A DNA stretch of 64,000 nt. Source: Aliamphritea ceti (lineage in GTDB: Bacteria; Pseudomonadota; Gammaproteobacteria; Pseudomonadales; Balneatricaceae). The stretch lies in contig NZ_AP025282.1 of NCBI RefSeq assembly GCF_024347215.1, positions 3,286,001 through 3,350,000 of the forward strand. Direction: 5' to 3'. Positions within the stretch are counted from its first letter, which is position 1; each line of letters opens with the position of its first letter. The position numbers were made by a program, and so were the translations under genes. Positions 1 to 7,498 of the stretch are shown here, piece after piece. Under the pieces are notes generated by a model, which was not told the DNA's origin, did not search any database, and saw only the letters and a program-made list of their open reading frames with translations.

Positions 1-325
1 TTGCCCTTACACTTATTCCCGAAGGGTCAAAGCCTTCCAGACAATATACATTCACGCCAAAATGATCTGGAGTAACACGCTTACGGTGAAACGGATAAAT
101 CCCACATACACTGCAAAAATAATGCTGCGCCGTATGAGTATGGAAACGATAGGTTGTGAGAACGTCTTTGCCCGTCAGAATATTCATCTGACTCTCATGT
201 ACTTTCACCATTAAGGCATTCTTACGCCTGCAGATAGAACAGTCACAAGTCGTCAGTTCAGGGAAGTCAGTTTCAATCTCAAAGGTGACAGCCCGGCAGT
301 GGCAAGAACCGCGATAGGTTTTCAT
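1..325 (-). CDS. GFA family (CENP-V fold) protein, 3' end cut by window edge
   Basis: The minus-strand frame opens with ATG at 325-323 and stays open to the window edge, so the C-terminus is missing. The N-terminus reads MKTYRGSCHCRAVTFEIET, followed by CDCSICRR and later CSVCG. These are the paired cysteine motifs that bind zinc in the GFA (glutathione-dependent formaldehyde-activating / CENP-V) family. About 108 codons are visible of a usual 120-150. The family name comes from a formaldehyde-glutathione enzyme, but most short members have no proven reaction, so the substrate here is unknown. A second, different GFA protein sits in the cassette array at 6589-6999. Confidence 0.85.
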   Translation of the reverse strand, partial: MKTYRGSCHCRAVTFEIETDFPELTTCDCSICRRKNALMVKVHESQMNILTGKDVLTTYRFHTHTAQHYFCSVCGIYPFHRKRVTPDHFGVNVYCLEGFDPSGISVRA

Positions 326-350
326 TTGTTTTACACTTCTGCCAAAAACA

Positions 351-1055
351 TTATTTAACACGCAACTTACGACGGCAACCAAACAAACGACAACGCCAGC
401 CATAAGATGCAATACAAAACAGAGCGATCCAGAACCCAGTATTCACCGCTGTATAACTCAAAGTATCAGACGTCGAGCATTGCACGAACTCGATGCATGA
501 ATAGCTCAGCGCATAAACCATCAACAAGGCTTCGGCAATGACGAGTAACACCAGATATAACAAAATGAATACAACCCGACGCATTTTTGGAGGGTAGAAA
601 TAACGTTCAGTGTCTTCCCTCCGCTCCGCCAACACTTCATAAGCAGATACCGTCTTAGGGGATCTATGTACGACAATAGAGCCGCTTATCATGTCATGTA
701 CTGCCTGATACTTTGCGGACGTCATAACCGTGACCAGAGACATAATCCCCAATGGTAATTTGGTAAAGAACCGAACATAACTTGCCAGCATACCGAGGCG
801 CTTATCCTCAGCTACTCTGCGTATCCGTAAAGCACTCAGATGATGCCCAACTGAGCCACCCGTAAGCCAAACGCACAAAGGCTCCACTGAAACCAACAAT
901 CCCAAAATAATAAGACTCTCGACTGTTTCTACAGATAAATCTAACTGTTTCACCAAAAAAATAATGACGAGAAATATGATACTTAGAAATACACAATCGA
1001 TCAGAAGTGCCTTTAGTCGCCTGGGCAACCGCGTATAGGCTATTAAATCATCCAT
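351..1055 (-). CDS. RDD family membrane protein
   Basis: A 234-residue protein. The N-terminus has the RDD signature: LPRRLKALLIDCVFL (R, then ID in the first membrane helix). A second helix (about residues 47-65) is followed by GGSVGHHLSALRIRR, the loop typical of the family. Two more hydrophobic segments lie near residues 160-180 and 200-220. RDD proteins are inner-membrane proteins; a few have been linked to ion exchange, but no function can be assigned here. It follows the frameshifted rnz on the same strand and reads towards the partial GFA gene. The start is the first ATG, preceded by a purine-rich AAAGGATT stretch. Confidence 0.8.
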   Translation of the reverse strand: MDDLIAYTRLPRRLKALLIDCVFLSIIFLVIIFLVKQLDLSVETVESLIILGLLVSVEPLCVWLTGGSVGHHLSALRIRRVAEDKRLGMLASYVRFFTKLPLGIMSLVTVMTSAKYQAVHDMISGSIVVHRSPKTVSAYEVLAERREDTERYFYPPKMRRVVFILLYLVLLVIAEALLMVYALSYSCIEFVQCSTSDTLSYTAVNTGFWIALFCIASYGWRCRLFGCRRKLRVK

Positions 1056-1115
1056 ATGAAATCCTTTTATTTAATAACCTCTATTTGAAAACTCAATGCC
1101 CGACACAATCAAATA

Positions 1116-2119
1116 TTAGTCGTTATCCTGATGTACCACACCGTTTTTATCCAACCGGTACTTCTGGAAATCTTCTGCAAGATAAAGCTGTCCGCCATAA
1201 ACCTCTTTAGCTTCCAGACGCAAAATCTCTACTGAAGATGGTGCAGCAGGGTTAAGCTGATAGCGGGGACTAAAATGCGTCAGTATCAGACTCTTAACAT
1301 TGGCTTGTTCAGCAAATTCAGCACCTGCCCGGCATAGCTATGACCATACTCTGCAGCTTGCTTAGCAAGGTCCTGCGCATAAGTGGCTTCATGCACTAAC
1401 ACATCACAATCACTGCATATATTCTGCAGTACTGAAGGCTCTGCATTATCACCGCATATTACGACTTTTCTGGGCCTGGTATCAGTAATGACATAGTCAC
1501 AGGCACGATACAGCTGCCCTGCGTTACTCACATCCACACCGGATTGAAGCAATCCCCAGTCAGGTCCAGCCGGCAAATCCGATGCCCGAAGCGCTTCAAC
1601 ATCCAGCTCGCCATCGACCCAGCTTTCTGTAAAGCAATAAGCATATGATTCAACACGATGAACCAGTGGCACAGCAGACACTGAAAACTGGCCAAACGAC
1701 AATGCGTTCAGTTCAGCCGGATACTCGTCAGACTCCGTAGATTCCTCAGTTGATAACTCTTCTGGTAGAAGAAAATTGAGCTCGAATGATAAATGAAACG
1801 CCGTAAACCTCTGCGTCGCTTCTATCCATTCACGAATGCCCCGGGGAGCAACAATGGTCAGCGGCTCGGTTCTGCCGGTCATACCCGCACTGCCTAACAG
1901 CCCAGGCAAGCCATAACAGTGATCACCATGTACATGAGTGATGAAGATTGCCTGTAAGGTATTCAGAGACAACTGAGTGTGCAGCAACTGATGTTGCGTC
2001 GCTTCGCCGCAGTCAATCAGATACCAGTTACGGCCTTTACTTTCCTGTAAAGCAACCGCTGATACATTACGCCGTTTAGTTGGCGTACCTGAAGAAGTAC
2101 CAAGAAACTGAATAAACAC
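1116..2119 (-). pseudogene. rnz: ribonuclease Z, broken by a one-base frameshift near the 3' end
   Basis: RNase Z matures tRNA 3' ends (beta-lactamase fold, two zinc ions). The first 270 residues match well: the HxHxDH motif THVHGDH lies at residues 61-67, followed by GLPGLLG, and later CGDNAEP and HEATYA with further metal ligands. The uninterrupted frame stops at 1286-1288 after HSYAGQV plus an unrelated tail, giving 277 residues. Shifting by one base at about 1320-1324 restores AEFAEQANVKSLILTHFSPR, with the last metal-binding His (LTHFSPR), and runs on to a stop at 1116-1118. That would be about 334 residues, a normal length. The simplest reading is one missing base (GTGCTG for GTGGCTG), either a sequencing error or a real mutation. 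It is divergent from the peroxiredoxin gene. Confidence 0.85.
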
Positions 2120-2316
2120 TGTGAATCATCCTGACTGAAAATAAAAGCCTCAACTAACCACAGACAGTGTGCCATAAACCACCTGTTCTCTGCTGCGTCA
2201 GACGCTATAAATATATACCAAGAACAGATATCAGAATCGCCGCCACATTACTGTTTATGGACTAACCTTAACGGACCTCTTTCCAGTAACCCTGAATACA
2301 TATCAGGAGACACATA

Positions 2317-2976
2317 ATGTCATTACGCATAAACGATCAGGCGCCAAACTTCACCGCCCAAACAACCCAGGGGCAGTTAGATTTTCACGAATGGATTGGC
2401 GATGGCTGGGCAGTACTCTTTTCCCACCCCAAAGACTTTACTCCAGTCTGCACTACAGAGCTGGGCTACATGGCGAAAATTCAGCCCGAATTCGACAAAC
2501 GCAATACTAAGATTATCGGCCTGAGTATTGACCCACTTGAGGACCATGTGCAGTGGATCAAAGATGTTGAAGAAGTCGGTAATACCACCGTCAACTATCC
2601 CGTCATTGCTGATACCGATTTAAGCATCGCCAAACTCTACAACATGTTCCCCGCCGATGAGAATGGCTCCGCCGAAGGCCGCACAGCCATGACCAACGCC
2701 ACCGTACGCTCTGTATTCGTTGTAGGCCCGGATAAAAACATCAAACTGATGATCACCTACCCAATGACCACCGGTCGAAACTTCGATGAAATCCTTCGGG
2801 TTATCGACTCTATGCAGCTGACTGCGAAACATAAAGTCGCCACACCGGTGAACTGGCAACAGGGTGAAGACGTCATCATCGTACCGGCGGTATCCAACGA
2901 AGACGCAGAGAAGATCTACCCTGATGGCTGGGAAACCCTGAAACCGTATTTGCGTAAGGTAAAGCAACCAGGCTAG
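2317..2976 (+). CDS. 1-Cys peroxiredoxin (Prx6 type)
   Basis: A 219-residue thiol peroxidase that reduces hydrogen peroxide and alkyl hydroperoxides in the cytoplasm. The peroxidatic site is HPKDFTPVCTTEL, with Cys45 in the PxxxTxxC motif. The downstream GLSIDPLEDHVQWIKD and TGRNFDEILRVIDSMQL blocks, and the long C-terminal extension (VNWQQGEDVIIVPAVSNED), are typical of the Prx6 subfamily. No second conserved cysteine is seen, fitting a 1-Cys mechanism. A good ribosome site (AGGAGA, 2305-2310) precedes the ATG. It is transcribed divergently from rnz across a 197-bp gap and converges on the DUF3127 gene. Confidence 0.93.
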   Translation: MSLRINDQAPNFTAQTTQGQLDFHEWIGDGWAVLFSHPKDFTPVCTTELGYMAKIQPEFDKRNTKIIGLSIDPLEDHVQWIKDVEEVGNTTVNYPVIADTDLSIAKLYNMFPADENGSAEGRTAMTNATVRSVFVVGPDKNIKLMITYPMTTGRNFDEILRVIDSMQLTAKHKVATPVNWQQGEDVIIVPAVSNEDAEKIYPDGWETLKPYLRKVKQPG

Positions 2977-3035
2977 ACGCTTTAGAACGGCTAAATAAGC
3001 TACCAGCCTGAAACTTTTCGAGTGACAAAAACAAA

Positions 3036-3058
3036 GAAGCCATGCAATGCATGGCTTC
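3036..3058 (-). terminator. hairpin terminator between convergent genes
   Basis: Arms GAAGCCATGC and GCATGGCTTC form a near-perfect stem. Read on the minus strand it is followed by TTTGTTTTTGT, so it fits a Rho-independent terminator for the DUF3127 gene, and may also stop peroxiredoxin transcripts. Confidence 0.7.
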
Positions 3059-3084
3059 TGAGAACAGTCTGATTTCAGTACAAA

Positions 3085-3432
3085 TCAGAAGGGTACATCG
3101 TCATCAAAATCTACTGGCGCGCTGGTGTCGTATGCAGGTGTCTGATCATACGGATCTGAAGCGCCGGCGCCTCCCTGAATCTTCCAACCAACCAGGTTGT
3201 TAAAATAACGACCGTTGTATTCGCGGCCACGGATATCAAAAGATACCGTCACCTGCTGGCCAGGCTGAATTGAATCCAGCAGGCTTACTTTGTCCTGCAC
3301 AAATTCCAGATTGATATCCTGCGGGTATTTCCCTTCCTCGACCGTTACAACCATTTCACGCTTAGTGAAGCCGCTGTTAAAGGTCTGTGGATCCTGAATT
3401 AACTTAACCTTACCGGTCAGTTCGTAAGCCAT
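3085..3432 (-). CDS. DUF3127 family protein
   Basis: A 115-residue protein starting MAYELTGKVKLIQDPQTFNS, with KREMVVTVEEGKYPQDINLEF and GREYNGRYFNNLVGWKIQ. These are the conserved blocks of DUF3127, a small OB-fold-like family common in Bacteroidetes and marine gammaproteobacteria. The C-terminal 25 residues are acidic and end DDDVPF, a tail resembling that of single-stranded-DNA-binding proteins (SSB ends D-D-x-I-P-F). That resemblance suggests, but does not prove, a nucleic-acid role. The gene stands alone, with a terminator hairpin just past the stop. Confidence 0.8.
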   Translation of the reverse strand: MAYELTGKVKLIQDPQTFNSGFTKREMVVTVEEGKYPQDINLEFVQDKVSLLDSIQPGQQVTVSFDIRGREYNGRYFNNLVGWKIQGGAGASDPYDQTPAYDTSAPVDFDDDVPF

Positions 3433-3710
3433 TGTCTTTACCTTGTATAGCTACATCTTGATGGCACATATTTAAGCAGAAACTGAAGAGAATTACTGTA
3501 GGTTTTTATGGCTGATTTTCTTAGCTTGGTTATGCATAGGATTCACTGTGCCAGAGAGTATATCTAAGCTCTGTTTCTATCTTTGTCATTGTCTTGATAA
3601 CGAGATAAAAGAACTGACTGGCATCAAGAGAATTTAAAGAAAAATACTCGCCAAAACAGAGCCATCCCACTATCATTCACGCCGAACTCACTGGAAAGAA
3701 GAAATACCTT

Positions 3711-4046
3711 ATGTCCCTGCCTAACTGCCCAAGCTGTAATTCTGAATACGTTTATCAGGATCAGGATATGCTGATCTGTCCGGAATGTAGCTACGAATGG
3801 AACCCTGTAGAAGCCGCTGAAGAAGACGCCCTGGATATCAGAGACGCAAACGGCACACAGTTACAGGACGGTGATCGGGTCACTCTGATAAAAGACCTTA
3901 AGGTAAAAGGCAGCTCTCAGGTACTGAAAATCGGTACCAAAGCCCTGATCAAACGCATGGTTGATGGCAAAGACCACGAACTGGACTGCCGTGTAGATGG
4001 CGCCGGTGAAATGATGGTAACAGCTAAGTTTGTGAAAAAGGCTTAA
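3711..4046 (+). CDS. yjdM: zinc ribbon protein YjdM (PhnA family)
   Basis: A 111-residue protein with an N-terminal zinc ribbon (CPSC at residues 6-9 and CPEC at 23-26). The PhnA/YjdM core follows: DANGTQLQDGDRVTLIKDLK, then VKGSSQVLKIGTKALIKRM, ending KFVKKA. The family was once called alkylphosphonate uptake protein PhnA, but it is separate from the C-P lyase genes and its function is not settled. The length matches E. coli YjdM (111 residues). The gene is monocistronic, with a 278-bp gap upstream in which no other feature was found. Confidence 0.92.
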   Translation: MSLPNCPSCNSEYVYQDQDMLICPECSYEWNPVEAAEEDALDIRDANGTQLQDGDRVTLIKDLKVKGSSQVLKIGTKALIKRMVDGKDHELDCRVDGAGEMMVTAKFVKKA

Positions 4047-4053
4047 TAAGCTT

Positions 4054-4086
4054 GAGGCAGAGCAATATCACGAATTACTCTGCCTC
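4054..4086 (+). terminator. possible terminator hairpin after yjdM
   Basis: Inverted repeat GAGGCAGAG / CTCTGCCTC around a 15-base loop, 8 bases after the yjdM stop. There is no strong T-run after it, so this is only a candidate terminator. Confidence 0.4.
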
Positions 4087-4180
4087 ATAACGGTCGGCTA
4101 AACGAATGAGTACCAACCCGTTTAGTAGAGGTCACAATTATTTTGTGACTGAACAGATTTGATCCGTTTCTTATGTGCGT

Positions 4181-4696
4181 CTATTTAGTATTCCGGCGCA
4201 CAAAGTTATTTAGTTCAGAAACCGACCGAATTATATAGAGTGATTTATCAGTCGATAACGCTTCTAATCTGCACATAAAGTCGTCATTCCAAAACCTAGG
4301 ACATAGCTTTAATACTTTATAGCTTTCCAATGTGCCTTTCAGTACTGAGCAGCCATCAGGCCAACCTTCAGGCTTTACAACAAATCCTTTTAACAGCCGC
4401 TTGGTCACAAACCAATAACTGGTTAAATATGGCAGATCAATATAAACCAAGGTATCAGCCGCTTCTAAACGCTGATTAAACGAAGCGATGGGCCCAAACC
4501 CATCAATTATCCAATTGTCAGACGCCAGAACGCTTTCATGTGCGTCATCGAATAACTTGCGATCTACAAGCTCGCCGCTTTTCTTATACAACATCGAATC
4601 GAGCTGGTGTAGCTGTATACCTGTTGCTGACACTAGCGCTTTACTTAAAGTCGATTTGCCACTTCCTGGCTTACCAAAAACTGCGATTTTCTTCAT
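4181..4696 (-). CDS. P-loop kinase-like protein (FlaR / adenylate-kinase-like)
   Basis: A 171-residue P-loop NTPase. The Walker A motif GKPGSGKST lies at residues 8-16. After it come HQLDSMLYK (the DxxxW/Y-like region of the 'topology modulation protein FlaR' group) and DNWIIDGFG, then a LVYIDLP strand followed by a basic helix (TKRLLKGF). This resembles small nucleoside/adenylate-kinase-like proteins annotated as FlaR or AAA family ATPase; the real substrate is unknown. It lies left of the recognisable cassette array, and the sequence left of its stop (CTAAACG inverted repeat, then TTATGTG) could be an eroded attC, so it may be an old cassette. That last point is weak inference. Confidence 0.72.
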   Translation of the reverse strand: MKKIAVFGKPGSGKSTLSKALVSATGIQLHQLDSMLYKKSGELVDRKLFDDAHESVLASDNWIIDGFGPIASFNQRLEAADTLVYIDLPYLTSYWFVTKRLLKGFVVKPEGWPDGCSVLKGTLESYKVLKLCPRFWNDDFMCRLEALSTDKSLYIIRSVSELNNFVRRNTK

Positions 4697-4739
4697 ACTG
4701 CCGCCTTAAAATGGAAGATCCCCATGAGGCAGAAACAAA

Positions 4740-4764
4740 AAACCCACCTCTTCAGGGTGGGTTT
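4740..4764 (-). terminator. Rho-independent terminator
   Basis: Perfect stem AAACCCACC / GGTGGGTTT with a 7-base loop. On the minus strand it is followed by TTTTTTGTTTC, so it ends transcripts coming from the right (the cassette array side) before the kinase gene. Confidence 0.75.
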
Positions 4765-4896
4765 GATAAATTAAAAGCGCATCAGACATCCACCATTCCT
4801 ATGGAATGATGATAATTCGTACTGTCTGCTGCTGAAGGTTTGTTTTCATACACTGATCGTCATATATAGAAAAAAGATTGTCAAACCGTAATAGGG

Positions 4897-4972
4897 ATAA
4901 TTAAGGTCAGAGTAAAACCAACTAGCAACTAACGGTTAGTTTTACTTTGGCCCTAAATTAATTTCTAACACT
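4897..4972. repeat. long imperfect palindrome, REP/MITE-like
   Basis: Two arms, about 28 bases each, face each other. The left begins TAATTAAGGTCAGAGTAAAAC and the right ends GTTTTACTTTGGCCCTAAATTA when read along the plus strand; the loop is CTAGCAACTAAC-like. The GGTCAGAGTAAA core resembles the palindromic repeats that accompany REP-associated tyrosine transposases in gammaproteobacteria (from memory). No gene is seen in 4765-5067; besides this palindrome it holds only the degenerate attC at 4999-5065. Confidence 0.45.
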
Positions 4973-4998
4973 CTGTTAATGGTTCAGAAAAATATTCG

Positions 4999-5065
4999 AC
5001 TAAACTGTGTAGCGAAGCGAAACTAAGCCAAGCTTTAGCAATCTCGCTTTAACAGCTTGTAAGGC
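4999..5065 (-). other. degenerate attC site closing the cassette array
   Basis: Boundaries ACTAAAC and GTAAGGC each differ by one base from RYYYAAC / GTTRRRY. The site is directly adjacent to the stop codon of the 5068 gene, exactly where the attC of that cassette is expected. Weaker than the other sites. Confidence 0.4.
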
Positions 5066-5067
5066 AT

Positions 5068-5700
5068 TTATTCTACAGGAGTTACAACCTGTATTTTTTT
5101 ATCCAATTCAGGCCAATGAACAATAACGTTATACAATACCCAAGCTTCCATTTCTTTATATGCTTGTACATAAACATCAGCGTCACCTTTAGGGCCTGAA
5201 ATTGAATACTGTAAAGATGCTTCTCCATCTGTTCCTGACGTTTGAATGCTTCCCATGACAAAATATCCAGCTTCGATAGGCTCACCCACGACCTCAATAA
5301 CTTCAGAATTTTGAGATATTGCAACCATGGATTGATCGAAAGCTGCACCTTTAAGCATGTTACCAATCAGTATAAAAAACAGAGGAAAAACCACAAAAAA
5401 TACGATTAAACCAGCATTACGCCACTTTTTCTGTGTTTGCTTAAAGTGTTCAATATCTCTCCATGTTCGATTTTTCCACGCCCATTCATTTCCTTTTGCG
5501 CCAAGCATAAAAAACATTACAATATTTACCAGAGGAACAAACATTAACAATGCTATATATGTGCTATTACCTATTCCCCAAATCCAATTTAGAAAAAAAG
5601 CTCCCCAATTCCACCCTTTGATCTCTGGCGGAACTACAGAATTCTTACCTAAGCCTGAAACATATTCTTGTTCTTGATTCATTTTACAAATTAACTCCAA
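5068..5700 (-). CDS. Coa1-like domain membrane protein (cassette gene)
   Basis: A 210-residue protein from the leftmost recognisable cassette. The N-terminal part (GWNWGAFFLNWIWGIGNSTY, then a hydrophobic stretch) looks like the membrane domain of DUF2628-type small proteins. A second membrane helix lies around residues 97-115. The C-terminal region (SISGPKGDADVYVQAYKE) matches the cytochrome-oxidase-assembly Coa1-type domain found in many bacterial membrane proteins of unknown role. The first ATG gives MELICKMNQ; the ATG six codons later (MNQEQEYVSG) is an equally good start. No function can be claimed beyond an inner-membrane location. Confidence 0.65.
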   Translation of the reverse strand: MELICKMNQEQEYVSGLGKNSVVPPEIKGWNWGAFFLNWIWGIGNSTYIALLMFVPLVNIVMFFMLGAKGNEWAWKNRTWRDIEHFKQTQKKWRNAGLIVFFVVFPLFFILIGNMLKGAAFDQSMVAISQNSEVIEVVGEPIEAGYFVMGSIQTSGTDGEASLQYSISGPKGDADVYVQAYKEMEAWVLYNVIVHWPELDKKIQVVTPVE

Positions 5701-5713
5701 TCCTTTGGTGAAT

Positions 5714-5791
5714 ATCTAACGCCACGTTTTGTGGTAGTTTTGGAAGCACGATGTGCCGGAGAAGTTATCCGACAACAGCGTCTTGTTAGGC
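5714..5791 (-). other. attC site
   Basis: ATCTAAC at the left and GTTAGGC at the right frame an imperfect palindrome (TAACGCC ... GTTAGGC). The stop codon of the VOC gene lies inside the GTTAGGC end, typical of integron cassettes. Confidence 0.8.
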
Positions 5792-6148
5792 ATTGTTGCC
5801 AAGAGTTTTATAAAATGAAAGTAGATTGCCAAATGGGTCACTGAATTCAAAATATTGAATAGCTTCAGGTACAGTCTCTATTTGCCCCGCATCCACTCCA
5901 AGGCTTAAAACTAACTCATGACTACGTTCTATATCATCAGTCTCAAAATTGACAGATTTTGAACTAGACTCCTCGGCTTCCAGCTCAAAAAGTTGCAACC
6001 AGAATGAAGACGTAACACGAATCTCCCAAATACCTTCCATAGGGCTTACTTCTTCCAGGCTCCCTAAAAGTAGACGGTACCAATCAGTCGCTCGACTCAG
6101 ATCAGTGACCGGCAGGCCAACAGTTACGCTACTAATTTTATTACTCAT
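5786..6148 (-). CDS. VOC superfamily (glyoxalase-like) protein (cassette gene)
   Basis: A 120-residue single-module VOC protein. It starts SSVTVGLPVTDLSRATDWYRLLLG (beta-alpha-beta, the usual glyoxalase/bleomycin-resistance opening), and ends IQYFEFSDPFGNLLSFYK, the conserved DPxGN block with the final metal-ligand-bearing strand. Members are dioxygenases, lyases or antibiotic-binding proteins; none can be chosen here. The stop overlaps the attC at 5714-5791, and the start is 25 bases from the attC-like site to its right, so the gene fills one cassette. Confidence 0.82.
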   Translation of the reverse strand: MSNKISSVTVGLPVTDLSRATDWYRLLLGSLEEVSPMEGIWEIRVTSSFWLQLFELEAEESSSKSVNFETDDIERSHELVLSLGVDAGQIETVPEAIQYFEFSDPFGNLLSFYKTLGNNA

Positions 6149-6172
6149 CTTCTTCTCCTATAGATTCTTTAT

Positions 6173-6225
6173 ACCCAACGCTCGCAGCATGAAATCGCGC
6201 AGCGAGCACAGTCCATGTATTGGGC
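6173..6225 (-). other. probable short attC site
   Basis: ACCCAAC (perfect GTTRRRY on the minus strand) and ATTGGGC (one mismatch) bound a 53-bp inverted repeat with inner arms GCTCGC / GCGAGC. It fits as the attC of the gene-less cassette to its right. Confidence 0.55.
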
Positions 6226-6513
6226 AGCAATGCCTGTGTTTGTTACATACGACATAACTTGCCCGTGCGGCTTTAAAACTAAAGCCGGTGATGCGAATAA
6301 GTGCTGGTCAACGAACCTTATGGTTCAATAATTTTTGAGCGGAAACACGGAGGGAAAGAGCAGAGACCTGAAGCTACTGCGTACCGTCCAGTGGTACCAC
6401 GTTGTCCTTATTTTGCTATTAGCACTGAGTGCTCGGTTAGCAGAGGCCAAAGGCTTAGACTTAAGGGCTAAGTCCTCTGGGCTCTTAAGCTATAGAACGC
6501 CCGATTAATCGGT
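6226..6513 (-). other. cassette-sized stretch with no convincing gene
   Basis: About 290 bp between two attC-like sites hold no convincing protein gene on either strand. A short plus-strand frame with a GTG start exists but has no family resemblance. The sequence contains several inverted repeats (GCGGCTTT/AAAGCCG near 6263-6282, GCACT/AGTGC, CTTAAG pairs), so a structured RNA or a regulatory cassette is possible. This is inference only. Confidence 0.45.
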
Positions 6514-6563
6514 GGCAACAACGCGTAGCGTTTTTGATATCCGTGCTCAACCGGTTATTAGGC
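6514..6563 (-). other. probable attC site downstream of the GFA cassette gene
   Basis: GGCAACAAC and GTTATTAGGC face each other around AACGCGTAGCGTT, a core resembling vibrio-type attC repeats. Ends deviate from consensus, so the exact borders are uncertain. Confidence 0.4.
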
Positions 6564-6588
6564 TGATTTGGCTCCTTCATTTTTATTA

Positions 6589-6999
6589 TTACTGTCTTTC
6601 ATCAAAGAAAGGAATTGTACCCACCTCACTATACCAATCAGCTCTAGACTTCCAGAAAATATTGCGTTCGGGTGAAACTGCTGGGGTATCATCTAAGGTT
6701 CCAGCTGGAACAAGAACACTTCCCCCACTGCGATTAAGCGAGGGTAATTTAGAGCCACACACTGAACAAAATGAATTGCAAAAACGCTCCGCGGCGGGAT
6801 CCTCCCAACGATTTACCAGTTCCTCACCTCGTGTCCAAGCGAATTGGTTCCGATCTAGTCGAATATTGGCTGCATGCGCTGCTCCAGATGTTTTCCGACA
6901 TCTACTGCAATGACAATATTGGAAAAATTGAAAAGGCGGTGTGATCTCATATGCAACACTCCCGCAAGCACATGTACCACAAAGTTTATTATCATTCAT
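6589..6999 (-). CDS. GFA family protein (cassette gene)
   Basis: A 136-residue member of the GFA/CENP-V zinc-fold family, from the first visible motif GTCACGSVAYEI through YCHCSRCRKTSGA (second cysteine set) to SFCSVCGSKLP (third). The C-terminus HxxW-type region reads IFWKSRADWY. Full length for the family. The residues for zinc binding are all present, so it should be folded and functional, but the substrate is unknown. It lies between attC-like sites on the same strand as every other cassette gene. It differs clearly from the partial GFA gene at 1-325, so it is not a recent duplicate. Confidence 0.88.
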   Translation of the reverse strand: MNDNKLCGTCACGSVAYEITPPFQFFQYCHCSRCRKTSGAAHAANIRLDRNQFAWTRGEELVNRWEDPAAERFCNSFCSVCGSKLPSLNRSGGSVLVPAGTLDDTPAVSPERNIFWKSRADWYSEVGTIPFFDERQ

Positions 7000-7042
7000 T
7001 TAGCTATTCCCAATTTATCAGTTGGTGCGATTTTTGAATGCA

Positions 7043-7140
7043 ACCTAACGCCTCGTTATGAGGCAAAAAATTATTGGCTAAAATTAGCGACGAAGGAGAA
7101 AAAGCCAACTGTTTTTGTCCTTTTAAACGACTTGTTATGT
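7043..7140 (-). other. attC site
   Basis: ACCTAAC and GTTATGT ends match RYYYAAC / GTTRRRY closely; inner parts TTGGCTAAAATTAG and AAAAGCCAACTG pair. The stop codon of the 93-residue gene is inside the right end. The same TTGGCT/AGCCAA body recurs in the attC at 9215-9313. Confidence 0.8.
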
Positions 7141-7416
7141 GACGTCTTTAGTAGCAACTAAATTTATAAGCATTAGTTCTTCGTTAACAAATACACTGCA
7201 AGACCAAACATTCTTCATACCCTTCAAAGGGATTGAATTTTCATTCTCAATATCTTCCAGTAGGATATTTCTAGAATTGTCCGTTATCACATCTTCTAGA
7301 CCAGTTATATCCCAATTTAATATCCCTTTATATAAAGCATCTTCTTTACAGGCTGATAAACATTGCGATATGAATGTTCCACCTTTGAAATCAAGAATTA
7401 GAGTATACAAATCCAT
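7135..7416 (-). CDS. small hypothetical protein (cassette gene)
   Basis: A 93-residue protein, MDLYTLILDFKGGTFISQ at the start and NEELMLINLVATKDVT at the end. No family is recognised. It has no signal peptide or membrane helix; it is mildly acidic and alternates hydrophobic beta-like segments. The stop codon overlaps the attC at 7043-7140 and the start is 18 bases from the next attC, so the frame fits exactly into one cassette. That fit is the main support for it being a real gene. Confidence 0.6.
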   Translation of the reverse strand: MDLYTLILDFKGGTFISQCLSACKEDALYKGILNWDITGLEDVITDNSRNILLEDIENENSIPLKGMKNVWSCSVFVNEELMLINLVATKDVT

Positions 7417-7434
7417 TTGTTAAACCTCGTAGTC

Positions 7435-7494
7435 ACCTAACGCTTTTGTAAAAGGCGCGACGACAGGAGCGTCCTTTTGACAAATTTGTTAGCT
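7435..7494 (-). other. attC site
   Basis: ACCTAAC and GTTAGCT ends with inner arms TTTTGTAAAAGG / CCTTTTGACAAA; 60 bp, a typical short attC. Confidence 0.82.
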
Positions 7495-7498
7495 GTGA

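Noticed and set aside
4095..4180. Possible eroded attC left of the P-loop kinase gene (CTAAACG inverted repeat, TTATGTG end)
   Set aside because: Both ends deviate too far from consensus to list as a site; a terminator lies between the kinase and the array.
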